Shown: positions 27,153 through 37,097, counted from the first letter of the stretch. The stretch: DNA of 64,000 nucleotides from Chitinophagaceae bacterium (GCA_016713085.1 JADJPV010000002.1:744001-808000), one strand, 5' to 3'. Program-made: numbers and translations. The notes: a model not told the origin generated them from the sequence alone.

Positions 27153-28184
27153 TTATAAAGAATTCCGGAGCGTAAGCGAAAACGGCACTTCAACAAGCTT
27201 CCGTTCATTTTGCAGAACCATTTGTGCTGCCAGTACACCCATCTTTTTAAAGTCAGTGGAAATGGTGGTGATGCCATCAATTAAAAAGCGTTTCCAGGGA
27301 GTTTCGTTATAAGAAATGATGCCGATATGTTTTCCCACTTTTAATTTGGTAGCCTGTATCTTATCAAGCAATACCAGCAGGTCGTCTTCCATCATATTCA
27401 CAAATACATCGCCATCCACAATTTCTTCTTCTTCCACATTATGTACAATTTTGTACTGGAAGGCATATTCAATACAGAAGTGTTCAAATCCTTTTAATAT
27501 TTCATTCGGAAAATAGGTATAGGAAGGAAAAACCAGTTTCAGTGTATGGTAATTGCTGAGTTTGGGAAGGGCTTCTTTCAGGGCTTCAAAAATATCTTTT
27601 TCAAAATTTTCATATACAGCGCCATGACCGGTACTGATTCCCGGAATGAGTTTGTCTAATAAGATCAGTTCCCCTTCTTTGATTTCATTGATTACTTCAA
27701 AAGCTTTTTCACCGCCTTCGAGGAAATGGGGAATAATAACGTTATGCGTATAACCTTCTCTTCTGTTTTGAACCAGTTTTCTGAACAGCCCGAAATCATT
27801 GTTGTAAATATAAAAGTCAATGGCTGCCTGGTCGCCAAGTGTTTCAACAAAAGAATCATACATAATCTTTTTATGCAGGCTCAGTTTATTGAACAGAAGA
27901 AATACCCTGATGGATTGCTTCACATCTATTTTGGAAATGAAGTATCCTTTTCCCGGAACAGAACCAACCACACCCAGCAGTTTCAGCTGCCGGTAGGCTT
28001 TTTCTGCTGTATCCCTTGAAATGTCAAGTTCATAACTAAGGTCATTAATTGAAGGGAGCTGGTAATCCTTGCCAATATTACCCTGTTCAATTCCCTTTAA
28101 AATGGAGTTGATCAGCTGCACATATTTTGGAGTGATGGACTGTTCATCAATCAGAATATGCCTGTATATATTGTCAGTAGACAT
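27153..28184 (-). CDS. GntR-family regulator with sugar-binding-like domain, probable rhamnose regulator
   Basis: 343 residues. Residues 1-75 are a GntR winged helix (YVQLINSILKGIEQGNIGKDYQLPSINDLSYELDISRDTAEKAYRQL). Residues 95-343 have the alternating alpha/beta layout of a periplasmic-binding-protein-like effector domain, as in LacI proteins, not the usual FCD or UTRA domain. This GntR plus PBP-like architecture is known in Bacteroidota for sugar regulons. It is divergent from rhaT with 197 bases between, so it most likely controls the rhamnose block and senses L-rhamnose or an intermediate. The role is inferred from position only. Confidence 0.86.
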   Translation of the reverse strand: MSTDNIYRHILIDEQSITPKYVQLINSILKGIEQGNIGKDYQLPSINDLSYELDISRDTAEKAYRQLKLLGVVGSVPGKGYFISKIDVKQSIRVFLLFNKLSLHKKIMYDSFVETLGDQAAIDFYIYNNDFGLFRKLVQNRREGYTHNVIIPHFLEGGEKAFEVINEIKEGELILLDKLIPGISTGHGAVYENFEKDIFEALKEALPKLSNYHTLKLVFPSYTYFPNEILKGFEHFCIEYAFQYKIVHNVEEEEIVDGDVFVNMMEDDLLVLLDKIQATKLKVGKHIGIISYNETPWKRFLIDGITTISTDFKKMGVLAAQMVLQNERKLVEVPFSLTLRNSL

Positions 28185-28381
28185 GAAGCCGGAACGTTTT
28201 GTCAGTAATTACAGAATCCGGTTATTTGCCGGGGTTATTTAAGGGCAAAAGGTAAGTATAAAATCGAAAAGGTTCAATCCCGCTTGTAAATCAAAAAAGA
28301 AACATGATGGTACATGACAGTAATCGGAAAGGGAGACGGTAATTTTATCCCATTCATCTTTGCTATATAAAAAATTAACGA
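28185..28381. promoter_or_regulatory. Divergent promoter region between gntR and rhaT
   Basis: It must hold the promoters of both genes. CATGATGGTACATG at 28303-28316, two self-complementary CATG steps 6 bases apart, is a possible regulator site. It is weak and unverified. Confidence 0.4.
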
Positions 28382-29470
28382 ATGCAGGTTCTATTAGGCG
28401 TTATCTTTCATTTCATTGGCGGTTTTGCTTCAGGAAGTTTCTATATTCCATACAAGAAAGTCAAGGGCTGGCATTGGGAAAGCTACTGGATTGTTGGTGG
28501 TTTGTTTTCCTGGTTGATTGTGCCCCCCGTTGCAGCATATCTTACAATTCCCGGTTTTGCTGATATTATCAGAGGTTCTGCCAGTTCGGCTCTTGGACTC
28601 ACTTACATGTTTGGTGTGCTCTGGGGAATTGGCGGTTTAACTTATGGGTTGGGAGTGCGTTATCTCGGTGTATCGCTTGGCAGCAGTATTATCCTTGGAT
28701 TATGTATGGTTTTTGGAGCTCTTATTCCTGCCATTTATTATGATTTCAATCCGGTTGAGGGAAAAGATACGTTCAGCGCAATGATTGGCTCCACCTGGGG
28801 CTTAACCATTTTAGCCGGTTTACTGGTTTGTATTATAGGTATCATCATCAGCGGCAGGGCCGGTATGCTGAAAGAAAAACAGATCAGTACGACTGTAACT
28901 GATCCGCATGGTGCAGAAGTGAAAACTGAATACAAGTTTGCACTGGGTATGTTTGTTTCCATTGTATCGGGTGTATTGAGTGCATGTTTTAACTTTGGAC
29001 TGGAAGCCGGTCAGTCAATGGCAACTGTAGCAAATGAAGCGTGGAAAGCGGCTAATCCCGGTGAAGGTGAATTCCTATACCGCAACAATGTTATTTATAT
29101 TGTTTTGCTCTGGGGAGGGTTAACCACTAATTTTATCTGGTGTGTTATTCTCAATGCCCGGAACAAAACATTCGGCGATTATACCAATCAGAAAACACCG
29201 TTGCTGAAAAACTACTTGTTTTCAGCATTGGCAGGTACAACCTGGTTTTTGCAGTTCTTCTTTTATGGTATGGGCGAAAGTAAATTAGGAAATGGACCAA
29301 GTTCATGGATACTCCATATGGCCTTTATTATTCTCGTTGCCAATATGTGGGGTCTTGTATTGAAAGAATGGAAAGGCGTGAGCAAAAAAACAATAACAAC
29401 CGTAACAGCGGGAATTATCATTATTATTCTATCCGTATTACTGGTAGGGTATGGTAACAGTCTGCATTAA
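28382..29470 (+). CDS. rhaT: L-rhamnose/proton symporter
   Basis: 362 residues with ten hydrophobic segments, the RhaT length and layout. Family sequence is visible near the N terminus (FHFIGGFASGSFYIPYKKVKGWHWESYW), in MFGVLWGIGGLTYGLGVRYLG and in the C-terminal half (YGMGESKLGNGPSSWILHMA). RhaT imports L-rhamnose with a proton across the inner membrane. It is first in a rhaT-rhaEW-rhaI-rhaB order, with 20 bases to rhaEW, so it supplies substrate for the isomerase and kinase below. Confidence 0.94.
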   Translation: MQVLLGVIFHFIGGFASGSFYIPYKKVKGWHWESYWIVGGLFSWLIVPPVAAYLTIPGFADIIRGSASSALGLTYMFGVLWGIGGLTYGLGVRYLGVSLGSSIILGLCMVFGALIPAIYYDFNPVEGKDTFSAMIGSTWGLTILAGLLVCIIGIIISGRAGMLKEKQISTTVTDPHGAEVKTEYKFALGMFVSIVSGVLSACFNFGLEAGQSMATVANEAWKAANPGEGEFLYRNNVIYIVLLWGGLTTNFIWCVILNARNKTFGDYTNQKTPLLKNYLFSALAGTTWFLQFFFYGMGESKLGNGPSSWILHMAFIILVANMWGLVLKEWKGVSKKTITTVTAGIIIIILSVLLVGYGNSLH

Positions 29471-29490
29471 TAAACATAAAAGAATCAGTT

Positions 29491-31611
29491 ATGTCAGTAG
29501 AAACAAAAAATTATAAACACGTAAGCTATTTGTGGGATGATGCGAAAGCAGCAAGCTTAGCAGGTGATGAAGTTGCCTTACTGGTTTACCGTTCTAATTT
29601 ATTAGGCGCCGATCTGCGCTTAACCAACTATGGCGGAGGTAATACTTCCTGTAAAGCAATGGCCAAAGATCCGTTAACAGGAAAAGAAGTGGAAGTAATG
29701 TGGGTGAAGGGCAGCGGTGGCGATCTCGGCACCATGAAAAGAAATGGATTAGCTGCATTGTATGTTGACCGTTTACGCAGTTTAAAAAATATTTATCGTG
29801 GGCTGGAACATGAAGATGAAATGGTTGAACTCTTCAATCATTGCATTTATGATCTTTCATCAAAGGCTCCGTCCATTGATACGCCATTACATGGTTTTCT
29901 TCCCTTTAAACATATTGATCATTTGCATCCCGATGCAGCCATTGCCATTGCAGCAGCAAAGGATGGTGAAAAGATCACCAAGGAATTATTCAACGGAACG
30001 ATAGGTTGGGTAAAATGGCAGAAGCCCGGTTTTGAACTGGGGCTGATGTTAAAACAATGCCTTGATGAAAATCCAGGTATCCGTGGCATCATGCTCGGCT
30101 CACATGGTTTATTTACCTGGGGCGATACTGCATACGAATCTTATATCAACACACTGGAAGTTATTGAGCGTTGTGCTGAATACCTGCAGGATAATATTAA
30201 AAAACAGGCATCTGTATTTGGTGGTGAAAAATTAGCTTCTCTACCGGAAGCAGATCGTAAAAAACAGGCTGCTTCATTAGCTCCTGTGTTAAGAGGTTTC
30301 TGTTCATCAGAGAACAGAATGATCGGTCACTTTACAGATGATGCAAGAGTACTGGAATACATCAACTCCAATGACCTGGATCGGTTGGCTCCTATGGGAA
30401 CAAGTTGCCCTGATCATTTCTTACGTACCAAAATTTCTCCGCTGGTATTAAATCTTACAGCAGCTGAAGATTTAAGTGATGTTAAAAAGATCAAAGAAAA
30501 AATTGCTCCTTTATTTGAAGCATACCGTAAAATGTATGCTGACTATTATAATGGCTGTAAGCATGCAAACAGTCCTGCTATGCGTGATCCTAACCCGGTT
30601 GTGATTCTGTATCCCGGTGTTGGTATGTTCACCTTTGCAAAGGATAAACAAACTGCAAGGGTAGCAGCTGAATTTTATATCAATGCCATTAATGTAATGA
30701 AGGGTGCAGAAGCCATTTCTGAATACACTTCATTACTACGCCAGGAAGCATTTAATATTGAATACTGGTTACTGGAAGAAGCAAAACTGCAGCGTATGCC
30801 GAAACCTAAATCCTTAAGCGGAAAGGTTGCATTGATCACCGGCAGCGGTGGCGGCATTGGAAAAGCTATTGCAAGAAAATTTGCTGAAGAAGGTGCCTGT
30901 GTAATTTTAAACGATATGAATGCAGATCGTTTAGCAGAAGCGAAAGATGAATTTGTAAAACAGTTTGGAAAAGATATTGTAGCTGCTGATATACTGGATG
31001 TAACAAGCGATGCTACCATTCAGCAAACACTGGCAACAGCAGCACTGGCTTTTGGAGGTGTAGATATTGTGGTGAACAATGCAGGATTGTCTATTTCCAA
31101 ATCTATCGAAGATCATTCAGAAAAAGATTGGGATTTATTATATGATGTATTAGTGAAGGGCCAGTTCCTGGTTACTCAAAAAGCAGTTGAAGTAATGCGT
31201 AAGCAGGGTACTGGTGGAGATATTCTTAACATCGTCAGCAAGAATGCATTGGTAAGCGGCCCGAACAATGCCGGTTATGGTTCAGCAAAAGCTGCACAAT
31301 TACATTTGAGCAGATTGAATGCAGCTGAATTGGGAAAAGATAAGATTCGTGTGAATGTGGTGAATCCTGATGCAGTGATTTCAGGCAGTAATATCTGGAG
31401 CGGTGGCTGGGCCGAAGGAAGGGCAAAAGCTTATGGTATCAGCATTGAAGAATTGCCGGCCTATTATGCAGGCAGAACTTTGCTGAATGAAATTATTTTG
31501 CCGGAAGATATTGCGAATGCATGTTTTGCCTTTGCAGGTGGTTTATTAGGTAAATCAACCGGAAATGTATTGAATGTAGATGGCGGTGTAGCAACTGCGT
31601 GTGTAAGATAA
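29491..31611 (+). CDS. rhaEW: Bifunctional rhamnulose-1-phosphate aldolase / L-lactaldehyde dehydrogenase
   Basis: 706 residues, two fused enzymes. Residues 1-420 are a class II aldolase domain with TNYGGGNTSCK and the zinc-type HIDHLHPDAAI. Residues 440-706 are an SDR with TGSGGGIGKAIA (cofactor), NNAGLS, and catalytic YGSAK. The known RhaEW type cleaves L-rhamnulose-1-phosphate to dihydroxyacetone phosphate and L-lactaldehyde, then oxidises the lactaldehyde to L-lactate with NAD. This explains why lactate oxidation genes (lutABC) follow in the same direction. The length matches the family and no disruption is seen. Confidence 0.94.
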   Translation: MSVETKNYKHVSYLWDDAKAASLAGDEVALLVYRSNLLGADLRLTNYGGGNTSCKAMAKDPLTGKEVEVMWVKGSGGDLGTMKRNGLAALYVDRLRSLKNIYRGLEHEDEMVELFNHCIYDLSSKAPSIDTPLHGFLPFKHIDHLHPDAAIAIAAAKDGEKITKELFNGTIGWVKWQKPGFELGLMLKQCLDENPGIRGIMLGSHGLFTWGDTAYESYINTLEVIERCAEYLQDNIKKQASVFGGEKLASLPEADRKKQAASLAPVLRGFCSSENRMIGHFTDDARVLEYINSNDLDRLAPMGTSCPDHFLRTKISPLVLNLTAAEDLSDVKKIKEKIAPLFEAYRKMYADYYNGCKHANSPAMRDPNPVVILYPGVGMFTFAKDKQTARVAAEFYINAINVMKGAEAISEYTSLLRQEAFNIEYWLLEEAKLQRMPKPKSLSGKVALITGSGGGIGKAIARKFAEEGACVILNDMNADRLAEAKDEFVKQFGKDIVAADILDVTSDATIQQTLATAALAFGGVDIVVNNAGLSISKSIEDHSEKDWDLLYDVLVKGQFLVTQKAVEVMRKQGTGGDILNIVSKNALVSGPNNAGYGSAKAAQLHLSRLNAAELGKDKIRVNVVNPDAVISGSNIWSGGWAEGRAKAYGISIEELPAYYAGRTLLNEIILPEDIANACFAFAGGLLGKSTGNVLNVDGGVATACVR

Positions 31612-31636
31612 TTAAACAGTTTTCTCATAGTCCTTT

Positions 31637-31648
31637 CGTTTACAAACG
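31637..31648. promoter_or_regulatory. Short palindrome between rhaEW and rhaI
   Basis: CGTTTACAAACG has 5-bp arms around AC in the 103-base gap. It could be a second regulator site or an internal promoter element for rhaI. Nothing beyond the symmetry supports it. Confidence 0.3.
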
Positions 31649-31714
31649 GGTTGTTAGTTCCCTTTCGGCCCCCTTTTCTAAATTGACTAACTTAGATATT
31701 ATAAAATTGAGTGT

Positions 31715-32989
31715 ATGTTCATAGAAAAAAACAAGATCGCTGAATTCAATGGATTGCATGCAGCTGATCACAAACGGAAATTTGATTTCATTGCTTCAGA
31801 AATAAAAGATGTTGAAGAGGTTTTACAGAAACTGATTGACTTCCAGGTAGCAATTCCAAGCTGGGCACTGGGCACAGGTGGTACAAGATTCGGACGTTTT
31901 GCAGGAGCAGGTGAGCCGGGCAGTTTAGAACAGAAATTAGAAGATGTTGGATTGCTCCATGCTTTGAACCAGTCAAGTGGCGCTATCTCCCTGCATATTC
32001 CATGGGATATTCCTGATAACTATGCTTCTATTAAAGCAATGGCTGCACAACTGGGTTTAAAGTTTGATGCAGTGAACTCCAATACATTTCAGGATCAGAA
32101 AGACCAGGAACTGAGTTATAAGTTTGGTTCGTTACAGCATGTAAATAAAGCTGTACGTAAGCAGGCTATTGAACATAATGTTGAAGTAATTAAACATGGC
32201 GTTGAACTTGGATCAAAAGCCTTAACAGTTTGGTTAAGCGATGGAAGCTGCTTCCCGGGCCAGTTGAATTTCAGAAAAGCATTTCAGAATACATTAGAGA
32301 GCCTGCAGGAAATTTATGCAGCTTTACCTGCTGACTGGAAAGTGTTTGTTGAATACAAAGCATTTGAACCAAACTTCTACTCAATGACAGTAGGAGATTG
32401 GGGACAGTCTTTATTATACGCTAATAAATTAGGACCGAAAGCATATACATTAGTTGATCTTGGTCATCATTTGCCGAATGCAAATATTGAACAGATTGTT
32501 TCTCTTCTTTTGATGGAAGGTAAACTTGCCGGTTTCCATTTTAACGACAGTAAATATGGTGATGATGATTTGACATGCGGAAGCATCAAACCATACCAGT
32601 TGTTTTTAATTTTCAATGAATTGGTTGAAGGAATGGATGCAAGAGGAATGGATCATGCAACTGATCTTGGCTGGATGATTGATGCAAGTCATAATGTAAA
32701 AGATCCACTGGAAGATTTATTACAATCAGTTGAAGCCATTATGATTTCTTATGCACAGGCATTAACGGTTGACCGTAAAAAATTAAATGCGGCCCAGGAT
32801 GCAAATGATGTGGTGGCAGCACAGGAAATTTTACAGCATACTTTCCGCACTGATTTAAGGGCGCTTGTTGCAGAAGCAAGATTAAGAAGCGGCGCTGCAT
32901 TATATCCTTTACAATATTTCCGTGAACAGAAATTAAGGGATCAGTTAATAAAAGAAAGAGGCAGCAAAACTGTAGCAACAGGATTATAA
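31715..32989 (+). CDS. rhaI: L-rhamnose isomerase, RhaI type
   Basis: 424 residues of the xylose-isomerase-like TIM-barrel family used by many non-enteric bacteria in place of RhaA. Early sequence VAIPSWALGTGGTRFGRFAG is typical. Metal and catalytic candidates lie on successive strands: VEYKAFEPN (Glu about 216), LVDLGHHLPN (Asp/His about 250), FHFNDSKYGDDD (His/Asp about 278) and LGWMIDASHN (Asp about 312). It converts L-rhamnose to L-rhamnulose in the cytoplasm. Its stop overlaps the rhaB start by one base, which indicates translational coupling. Confidence 0.92.
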   Translation: MFIEKNKIAEFNGLHAADHKRKFDFIASEIKDVEEVLQKLIDFQVAIPSWALGTGGTRFGRFAGAGEPGSLEQKLEDVGLLHALNQSSGAISLHIPWDIPDNYASIKAMAAQLGLKFDAVNSNTFQDQKDQELSYKFGSLQHVNKAVRKQAIEHNVEVIKHGVELGSKALTVWLSDGSCFPGQLNFRKAFQNTLESLQEIYAALPADWKVFVEYKAFEPNFYSMTVGDWGQSLLYANKLGPKAYTLVDLGHHLPNANIEQIVSLLLMEGKLAGFHFNDSKYGDDDLTCGSIKPYQLFLIFNELVEGMDARGMDHATDLGWMIDASHNVKDPLEDLLQSVEAIMISYAQALTVDRKKLNAAQDANDVVAAQEILQHTFRTDLRALVAEARLRSGAALYPLQYFREQKLRDQLIKERGSKTVATGL

Positions 32990-34368
32990 TGAACGGAGAG
33001 GCCGTCATAGCAATTTTTGATATTGGCAAAACCAATAAAAAGCTTTTACTGTTTGATGAGCATTATAAAGTAGTCTTTGAAAAAAGTCAGCAGTTCAGTG
33101 AAACAACAGATGAAGATGGTTTTCCCTGCGAGGATGTTTCAGCACTTACACTATGGATTAAAGATTCTTTTGAGGCGATAACAAAAGATGAACGCTTTCA
33201 TATTAAAGCCGTTAACTTTTCCGGCTATGGAGCAAGTTTTGTTTATCTCGATAAAGATTTGAAGGTCATTCCGCCTTTATATAATTATCTCAAACCCTAT
33301 TCGCCTCAATTACAGAAACAGTTTTATGATACCTACGGAGGAGAAAGCAAAGTGTCGAAGGATACAGCATCACCTGTTTTAGGTAATCTTAATTCAGGCA
33401 TGCAGTTGTACCGCCTGAAGTATGAAAAGCCTGAAGTGTTTGCTGCAATTAAATATGCACTTCATCTTCCGCAGTACCTGAGTTTCATTCTTTCAGGAAA
33501 GGTAAATACAGATATTACCAGCGTTGGTTGTCATACCAATCTCTGGAATTTCCAGGGTAAAAAATATCATCAATGGGTAAAGAAGGAGGGGATAGCTGAA
33601 AAATTGCCACCCATTGTTCCCTGCGACTCCATTGCAGGTTATATCAATAAAAAAATTCCTGTTGGGATTGGTTTGCACGACAGTTCTTCTGCATTGATTC
33701 CTTATCTCACTTCTCTTCATGAACCATTTATCCTGCTTTCAACAGGTACATGGTGTATTACATTAAACCCGTTTAATCATTCACAGCTCAGTGATTATGA
33801 ATTACATCATGATTGTTTGAGTTATCTATCTTTCCAGGCAAAGTCTATTAAGGCTTCCCGTTTGTTTGCAGGGTATGAACATGAACAGCAAACGAAACGG
33901 CTGGCAGCACATTTTAGTGTTGCGGTTGATCATTACAAACAGGTTGAGTGCGATGTGAAACTGATGAAACGTCCGGATGAGTTAAAAGATTATTTAAAAA
34001 AAGTGAATAATGATGTGATGCTTCAGCAATCTGTTTTTGAAGGCAGGGATCTGCGCTCTTTTAAAAGTTATGAGCAGGCATACCATCAGCTGATTGCTGA
34101 TATTATTGTTCAGCAATATTACAGCACCAGCCTGGTCCTGAAAGGGACTACCGTGAAAAGGATATTTGTTGATGGGGGCTTCAGTAAGAACCCGATCTTT
34201 ATGTACATGCTGGCAGATCTCTTTCCTGAAGTTGAAATCTTTGCAGCATCAGTTGCACAGGCTTCCTCATTGGGTGCAGCATTGGTGATGCATGAACACT
34301 GGAACAGCAAACCATTACCATCTGATATTATTGAATTGAAATATTATTCAGGATTACAGCATATCTGA
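32989..34368 (+). CDS. rhaB: Rhamnulokinase (FGGY family)
   Basis: 459 residues. The N-terminal phosphate-binding strand is AIFDIGKTNKKLLLFD, and the C-terminal half carries FVDGGFSKNPIFMYMLADLF, the FGGY-kinase signature region, with ASSLGAALVM near the end. The family phosphorylates L-rhamnulose with ATP to L-rhamnulose-1-phosphate. Assignment to rhamnulose, not another ketose, rests on its place directly after rhaI and in the same cluster as rhaT and rhaEW. The start at 32989 overlaps the rhaI stop (TAATG). Confidence 0.92.
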   Translation: MNGEAVIAIFDIGKTNKKLLLFDEHYKVVFEKSQQFSETTDEDGFPCEDVSALTLWIKDSFEAITKDERFHIKAVNFSGYGASFVYLDKDLKVIPPLYNYLKPYSPQLQKQFYDTYGGESKVSKDTASPVLGNLNSGMQLYRLKYEKPEVFAAIKYALHLPQYLSFILSGKVNTDITSVGCHTNLWNFQGKKYHQWVKKEGIAEKLPPIVPCDSIAGYINKKIPVGIGLHDSSSALIPYLTSLHEPFILLSTGTWCITLNPFNHSQLSDYELHHDCLSYLSFQAKSIKASRLFAGYEHEQQTKRLAAHFSVAVDHYKQVECDVKLMKRPDELKDYLKKVNNDVMLQQSVFEGRDLRSFKSYEQAYHQLIADIIVQQYYSTSLVLKGTTVKRIFVDGGFSKNPIFMYMLADLFPEVEIFAASVAQASSLGAALVMHEHWNSKPLPSDIIELKYYSGLQHI

Positions 34369-34402
34369 GTTCGCATAGATTTCAGCAGTTAAAAATGAAC
34401 AC

Positions 34403-35140
34403 ATGAAAGTTGGATTATTTATACCCTGCTATATTGATCAGTTCTACCCACAGATAGGAATTGCTACACTTGAGTTACTGGAAAAATTTGGTTGTGATGT
34501 TTCTTTTCCGTTGAACCAAACCTGTTGCGGACAACCAATGGCCAACAGCGGTTTTGCTTCCTTAAGTAAAGATTGCGATAAAAATTTTGTTGCCAATTTC
34601 CGTGGCTTCGATTATGTGGTTGGCCCATCAGGAAGTTGTGTACTGCATCTCAAAGAACATTTAAAGGATGATCAGTTTCCCGGTGAAGCAGAACATATCC
34701 GTAAACATGTATATGAACTCACAGAATTTTTAGTGGATATTTTAAAAGTTGAACAGCTCGATGTTTCCTTTCCGCATAAAGTTGGATTGCATACAAGCTG
34801 TCACGGCCAGCGTGGATTGCATGTTGCTTCTATGAGTGAACTGGTTGCCCCTGAATTTTCAAAGCCTGAAAAATTATTGAGTATGGTGAAAGGTTTGCAG
34901 TTGAGTAAACCTGCAAGACCGGATGAATGCTGTGGCTTTGGCGGAACCTTCTGTGTATTTGAAGAAGCAGTGAGTGTGAAGATGGGCAAGGACAGGATTG
35001 CAGAACATGAAGCAAACGGCGTTGAATATATCACCGGTTATGATGAAAGTTGTTTAATGCACCTGGAAGGAATCTTAAAAAGGGATGGCAGCAGGATCAA
35101 AGCCATTCATATTGCAGAAATTTTAAACGGCAACGCATGA
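34403..35140 (+). CDS. lutA: L-lactate oxidation complex subunit, CCG-domain Fe-S protein
   Basis: 245 residues with two CCG cysteine-rich domains: LNQTCCGQPMANSG (about 34-47) and PDECCGFGGTFC (about 172-183), each with the CX(n)CCGX pattern that holds an Fe-S cluster or heterodisulfide-type site. LutA (LldE) forms a complex with LutB and LutC that oxidises L-lactate to pyruvate. It follows rhaB after 34 bases and overlaps lutB by 4 bases (ATGA), so it is probably in the rhamnose transcript and handles the lactate made by RhaEW. Confidence 0.92.
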   Translation: MKVGLFIPCYIDQFYPQIGIATLELLEKFGCDVSFPLNQTCCGQPMANSGFASLSKDCDKNFVANFRGFDYVVGPSGSCVLHLKEHLKDDQFPGEAEHIRKHVYELTEFLVDILKVEQLDVSFPHKVGLHTSCHGQRGLHVASMSELVAPEFSKPEKLLSMVKGLQLSKPARPDECCGFGGTFCVFEEAVSVKMGKDRIAEHEANGVEYITGYDESCLMHLEGILKRDGSRIKAIHIAEILNGNA

Positions 35141-36510
35141 GTAAAGTATTAACACATGCAGAAGCTGCGGAACAATTCATTGCTGATGAGCCAAGAACCG
35201 ACTGGCACAATGATACCTTATGGTTTGTACGACAGAAAAGAGATAAAGCTGCTCATGGCTTACCTGAATGGGAACAGTTAAGAGAATGGGCCTCACAAAT
35301 AAAGAATCATACACTTTCCAATCTTGATCAGTACTTAGTTGAATTTGAAAAGAATGCTATTGCAAACGGAATTACTGTTCACTGGGCTGCCAATGGTGAA
35401 GAACATAACCGGATCATATACGATATCATTCAGAAAAATAAGATTCAGAAAATAGTGAAGAGCAAGAGCATGCTCACAGAAGAATGCGGCATGAATGAAT
35501 TTCTGCATGGAAAAGGAATTGATATTGTGGATACAGATCTGGGCGAACGGATTGTACAGTTCAGAAAAGAACCGCCGAGTCATATTGTATTACCCGCTAT
35601 TCATCTCAAGAAAAAAGATGTGAGTGATACCTTTCATGAACACCTGCATACAGAGAAAGGAAATAACGATCCGCAATATTTAACAGAAGCAGCAAGACAG
35701 CATCTCCGTAAAAAATTTGTTGAATCAGAATTAGCAATCACAGGTGTAAATTTTGCTGTTGCAGAAACAGGGGGCTTTGTTGTTTGCACCAATGAAGGCA
35801 ATGCAGATATGGGCACACATGCTGCAAAGATTCATATTGCCTGCATGGGTTTTGAAAAAATTATTCCTAAGGCTGAACATCTTGCTGTGTTTCTCCGTTT
35901 GCTTGCAAGAAGCGCAACAGGTCAACCGATCACAACTTATTCAAGTCATTTTCAGAAGCCGAGAGAAGGACAGGAGATGCATCTCGTAATTGTTGATAAC
36001 GGAAGAACAAAACAATTGGGCAGAGCCGATTTCAGAAATTCATTGAAGTGTATCCGTTGTGCTGCCTGTTTCAATACCTGTCCTGTTTACAGAAGAAGCG
36101 GCGGCCACAGTTATCATACTGCAGTTGCAGGACCAATCGGTTCCATTCTCAATCCAAATATTGATATGCGTGCAAACGCTGATCTTCCATTTGCATCTAC
36201 ACTCTGCGGATCATGCAGCAATGTATGCCCGGTGAAGATTGATATCCATGAACAGTTATGGAAATGGCGGCAGGTACTGGTTGCAGAAGGTTATGTGGAT
36301 ACAACTAAAAAAATAGGATTAAAAGGAATGGCTTTTGTACTGGCACATCCTGCTATCTATCGTTTTGCAGGAAGAGCAGGAAGGGCAGTAATGCGTTTAT
36401 TTCCTTTTGTATTAAACAATAAACTTAATCCCTGGTACAAACAACGGGAAATGCCAGCTCCGCCAAAACAAAGTTTCAGAGATTGGTACATCAAGAATAA
36501 AAAATCATGA
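35137..36510 (+). CDS. lutB: L-lactate oxidation complex subunit, LutB Fe-S protein
   Basis: 457 residues from the ATG at 35137, which overlaps the lutA stop as ATGA. The frame is open 87 bases further, but that lies inside lutA. The N-terminal 300 residues are the LUD domain (AETGGFVVCTNEGNADMG). Two 4Fe-4S motifs follow: CIRCAACFNTCPVY (about 309-322) and CGSCSNVCPVKID (about 358-370). The C-terminal tail is basic. It is the core electron-transfer subunit of the LutABC/LldEFG lactate dehydrogenase. It overlaps lutC by 4 bases. Confidence 0.93.
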   Translation: MSKVLTHAEAAEQFIADEPRTDWHNDTLWFVRQKRDKAAHGLPEWEQLREWASQIKNHTLSNLDQYLVEFEKNAIANGITVHWAANGEEHNRIIYDIIQKNKIQKIVKSKSMLTEECGMNEFLHGKGIDIVDTDLGERIVQFRKEPPSHIVLPAIHLKKKDVSDTFHEHLHTEKGNNDPQYLTEAARQHLRKKFVESELAITGVNFAVAETGGFVVCTNEGNADMGTHAAKIHIACMGFEKIIPKAEHLAVFLRLLARSATGQPITTYSSHFQKPREGQEMHLVIVDNGRTKQLGRADFRNSLKCIRCAACFNTCPVYRRSGGHSYHTAVAGPIGSILNPNIDMRANADLPFASTLCGSCSNVCPVKIDIHEQLWKWRQVLVAEGYVDTTKKIGLKGMAFVLAHPAIYRFAGRAGRAVMRLFPFVLNNKLNPWYKQREMPAPPKQSFRDWYIKNKKS

Positions 36511-37088
36511 GTGCAAGAGAAGATATATTAAAAGCCATTACAGCGAATAAACCGGCACTTGTTGAATTACCGGTAATTGACAGTGCTAAAGTGATTCAGT
36601 ATAATGACATTGTGCAGCAATTCAAAACTGTATTGCAAAGTATTGGTGGCACTGCAATTGAACTAACTGATCTTGATGCATTAAAGACAGAATTGGAAGC
36701 TAAAAAAGCAGCAGGTGAAGTGGTGGTGAACAGAATTGCAGAAATTGGAACAGTGGATAATTCTATTGCTGCATTAACTGCAACTGAATTGGCAGCAGTT
36801 GAAGTTGCTTATCTCAAAGCAACATTGGGCGTTGCCGAAAATGGTTCAGTATGGTTATACGAAAGCCAGATGGGTAACAGGTTACTGCCGTTTATTTGTC
36901 AGCATCTCGTTATAGTAATTGACAGAAACAGTATTGTTACAACCATGCATCATGCATATAAACAGGTTGATACAGCTAAGGAAGGATTCGGTGTTTTTCT
37001 TGCAGGCCCATCTAAAACAGCTGATATAGAACAGTCATTGGTGATTGGTGCACATGGTGCAAGAAGTTTAATTGTATATATCGTTTAA
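36507..37088 (+). CDS. lutC: L-lactate oxidation complex subunit, LutC
   Basis: 193 residues, LUD-domain only, matching LutC/LldG: AEIGTVDNSIAALTATE, a GVAENGSVWLYESQMGNRLLPFICQHLVIVI stretch, and AGPSKTADIEQSLVIGAHGARSLIVYIV at the C terminus. It completes LutABC. The start overlaps the lutB stop (ATGA at 36507). Its stop is 9 bases from the end of the converging lacI-type gene, with no room for a separate terminator. Confidence 0.93.
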   Translation: MSAREDILKAITANKPALVELPVIDSAKVIQYNDIVQQFKTVLQSIGGTAIELTDLDALKTELEAKKAAGEVVVNRIAEIGTVDNSIAALTATELAAVEVAYLKATLGVAENGSVWLYESQMGNRLLPFICQHLVIVIDRNSIVTTMHHAYKQVDTAKEGFGVFLAGPSKTADIEQSLVIGAHGARSLIVYIV

Positions 37089-37097
37089 GATAAACAA

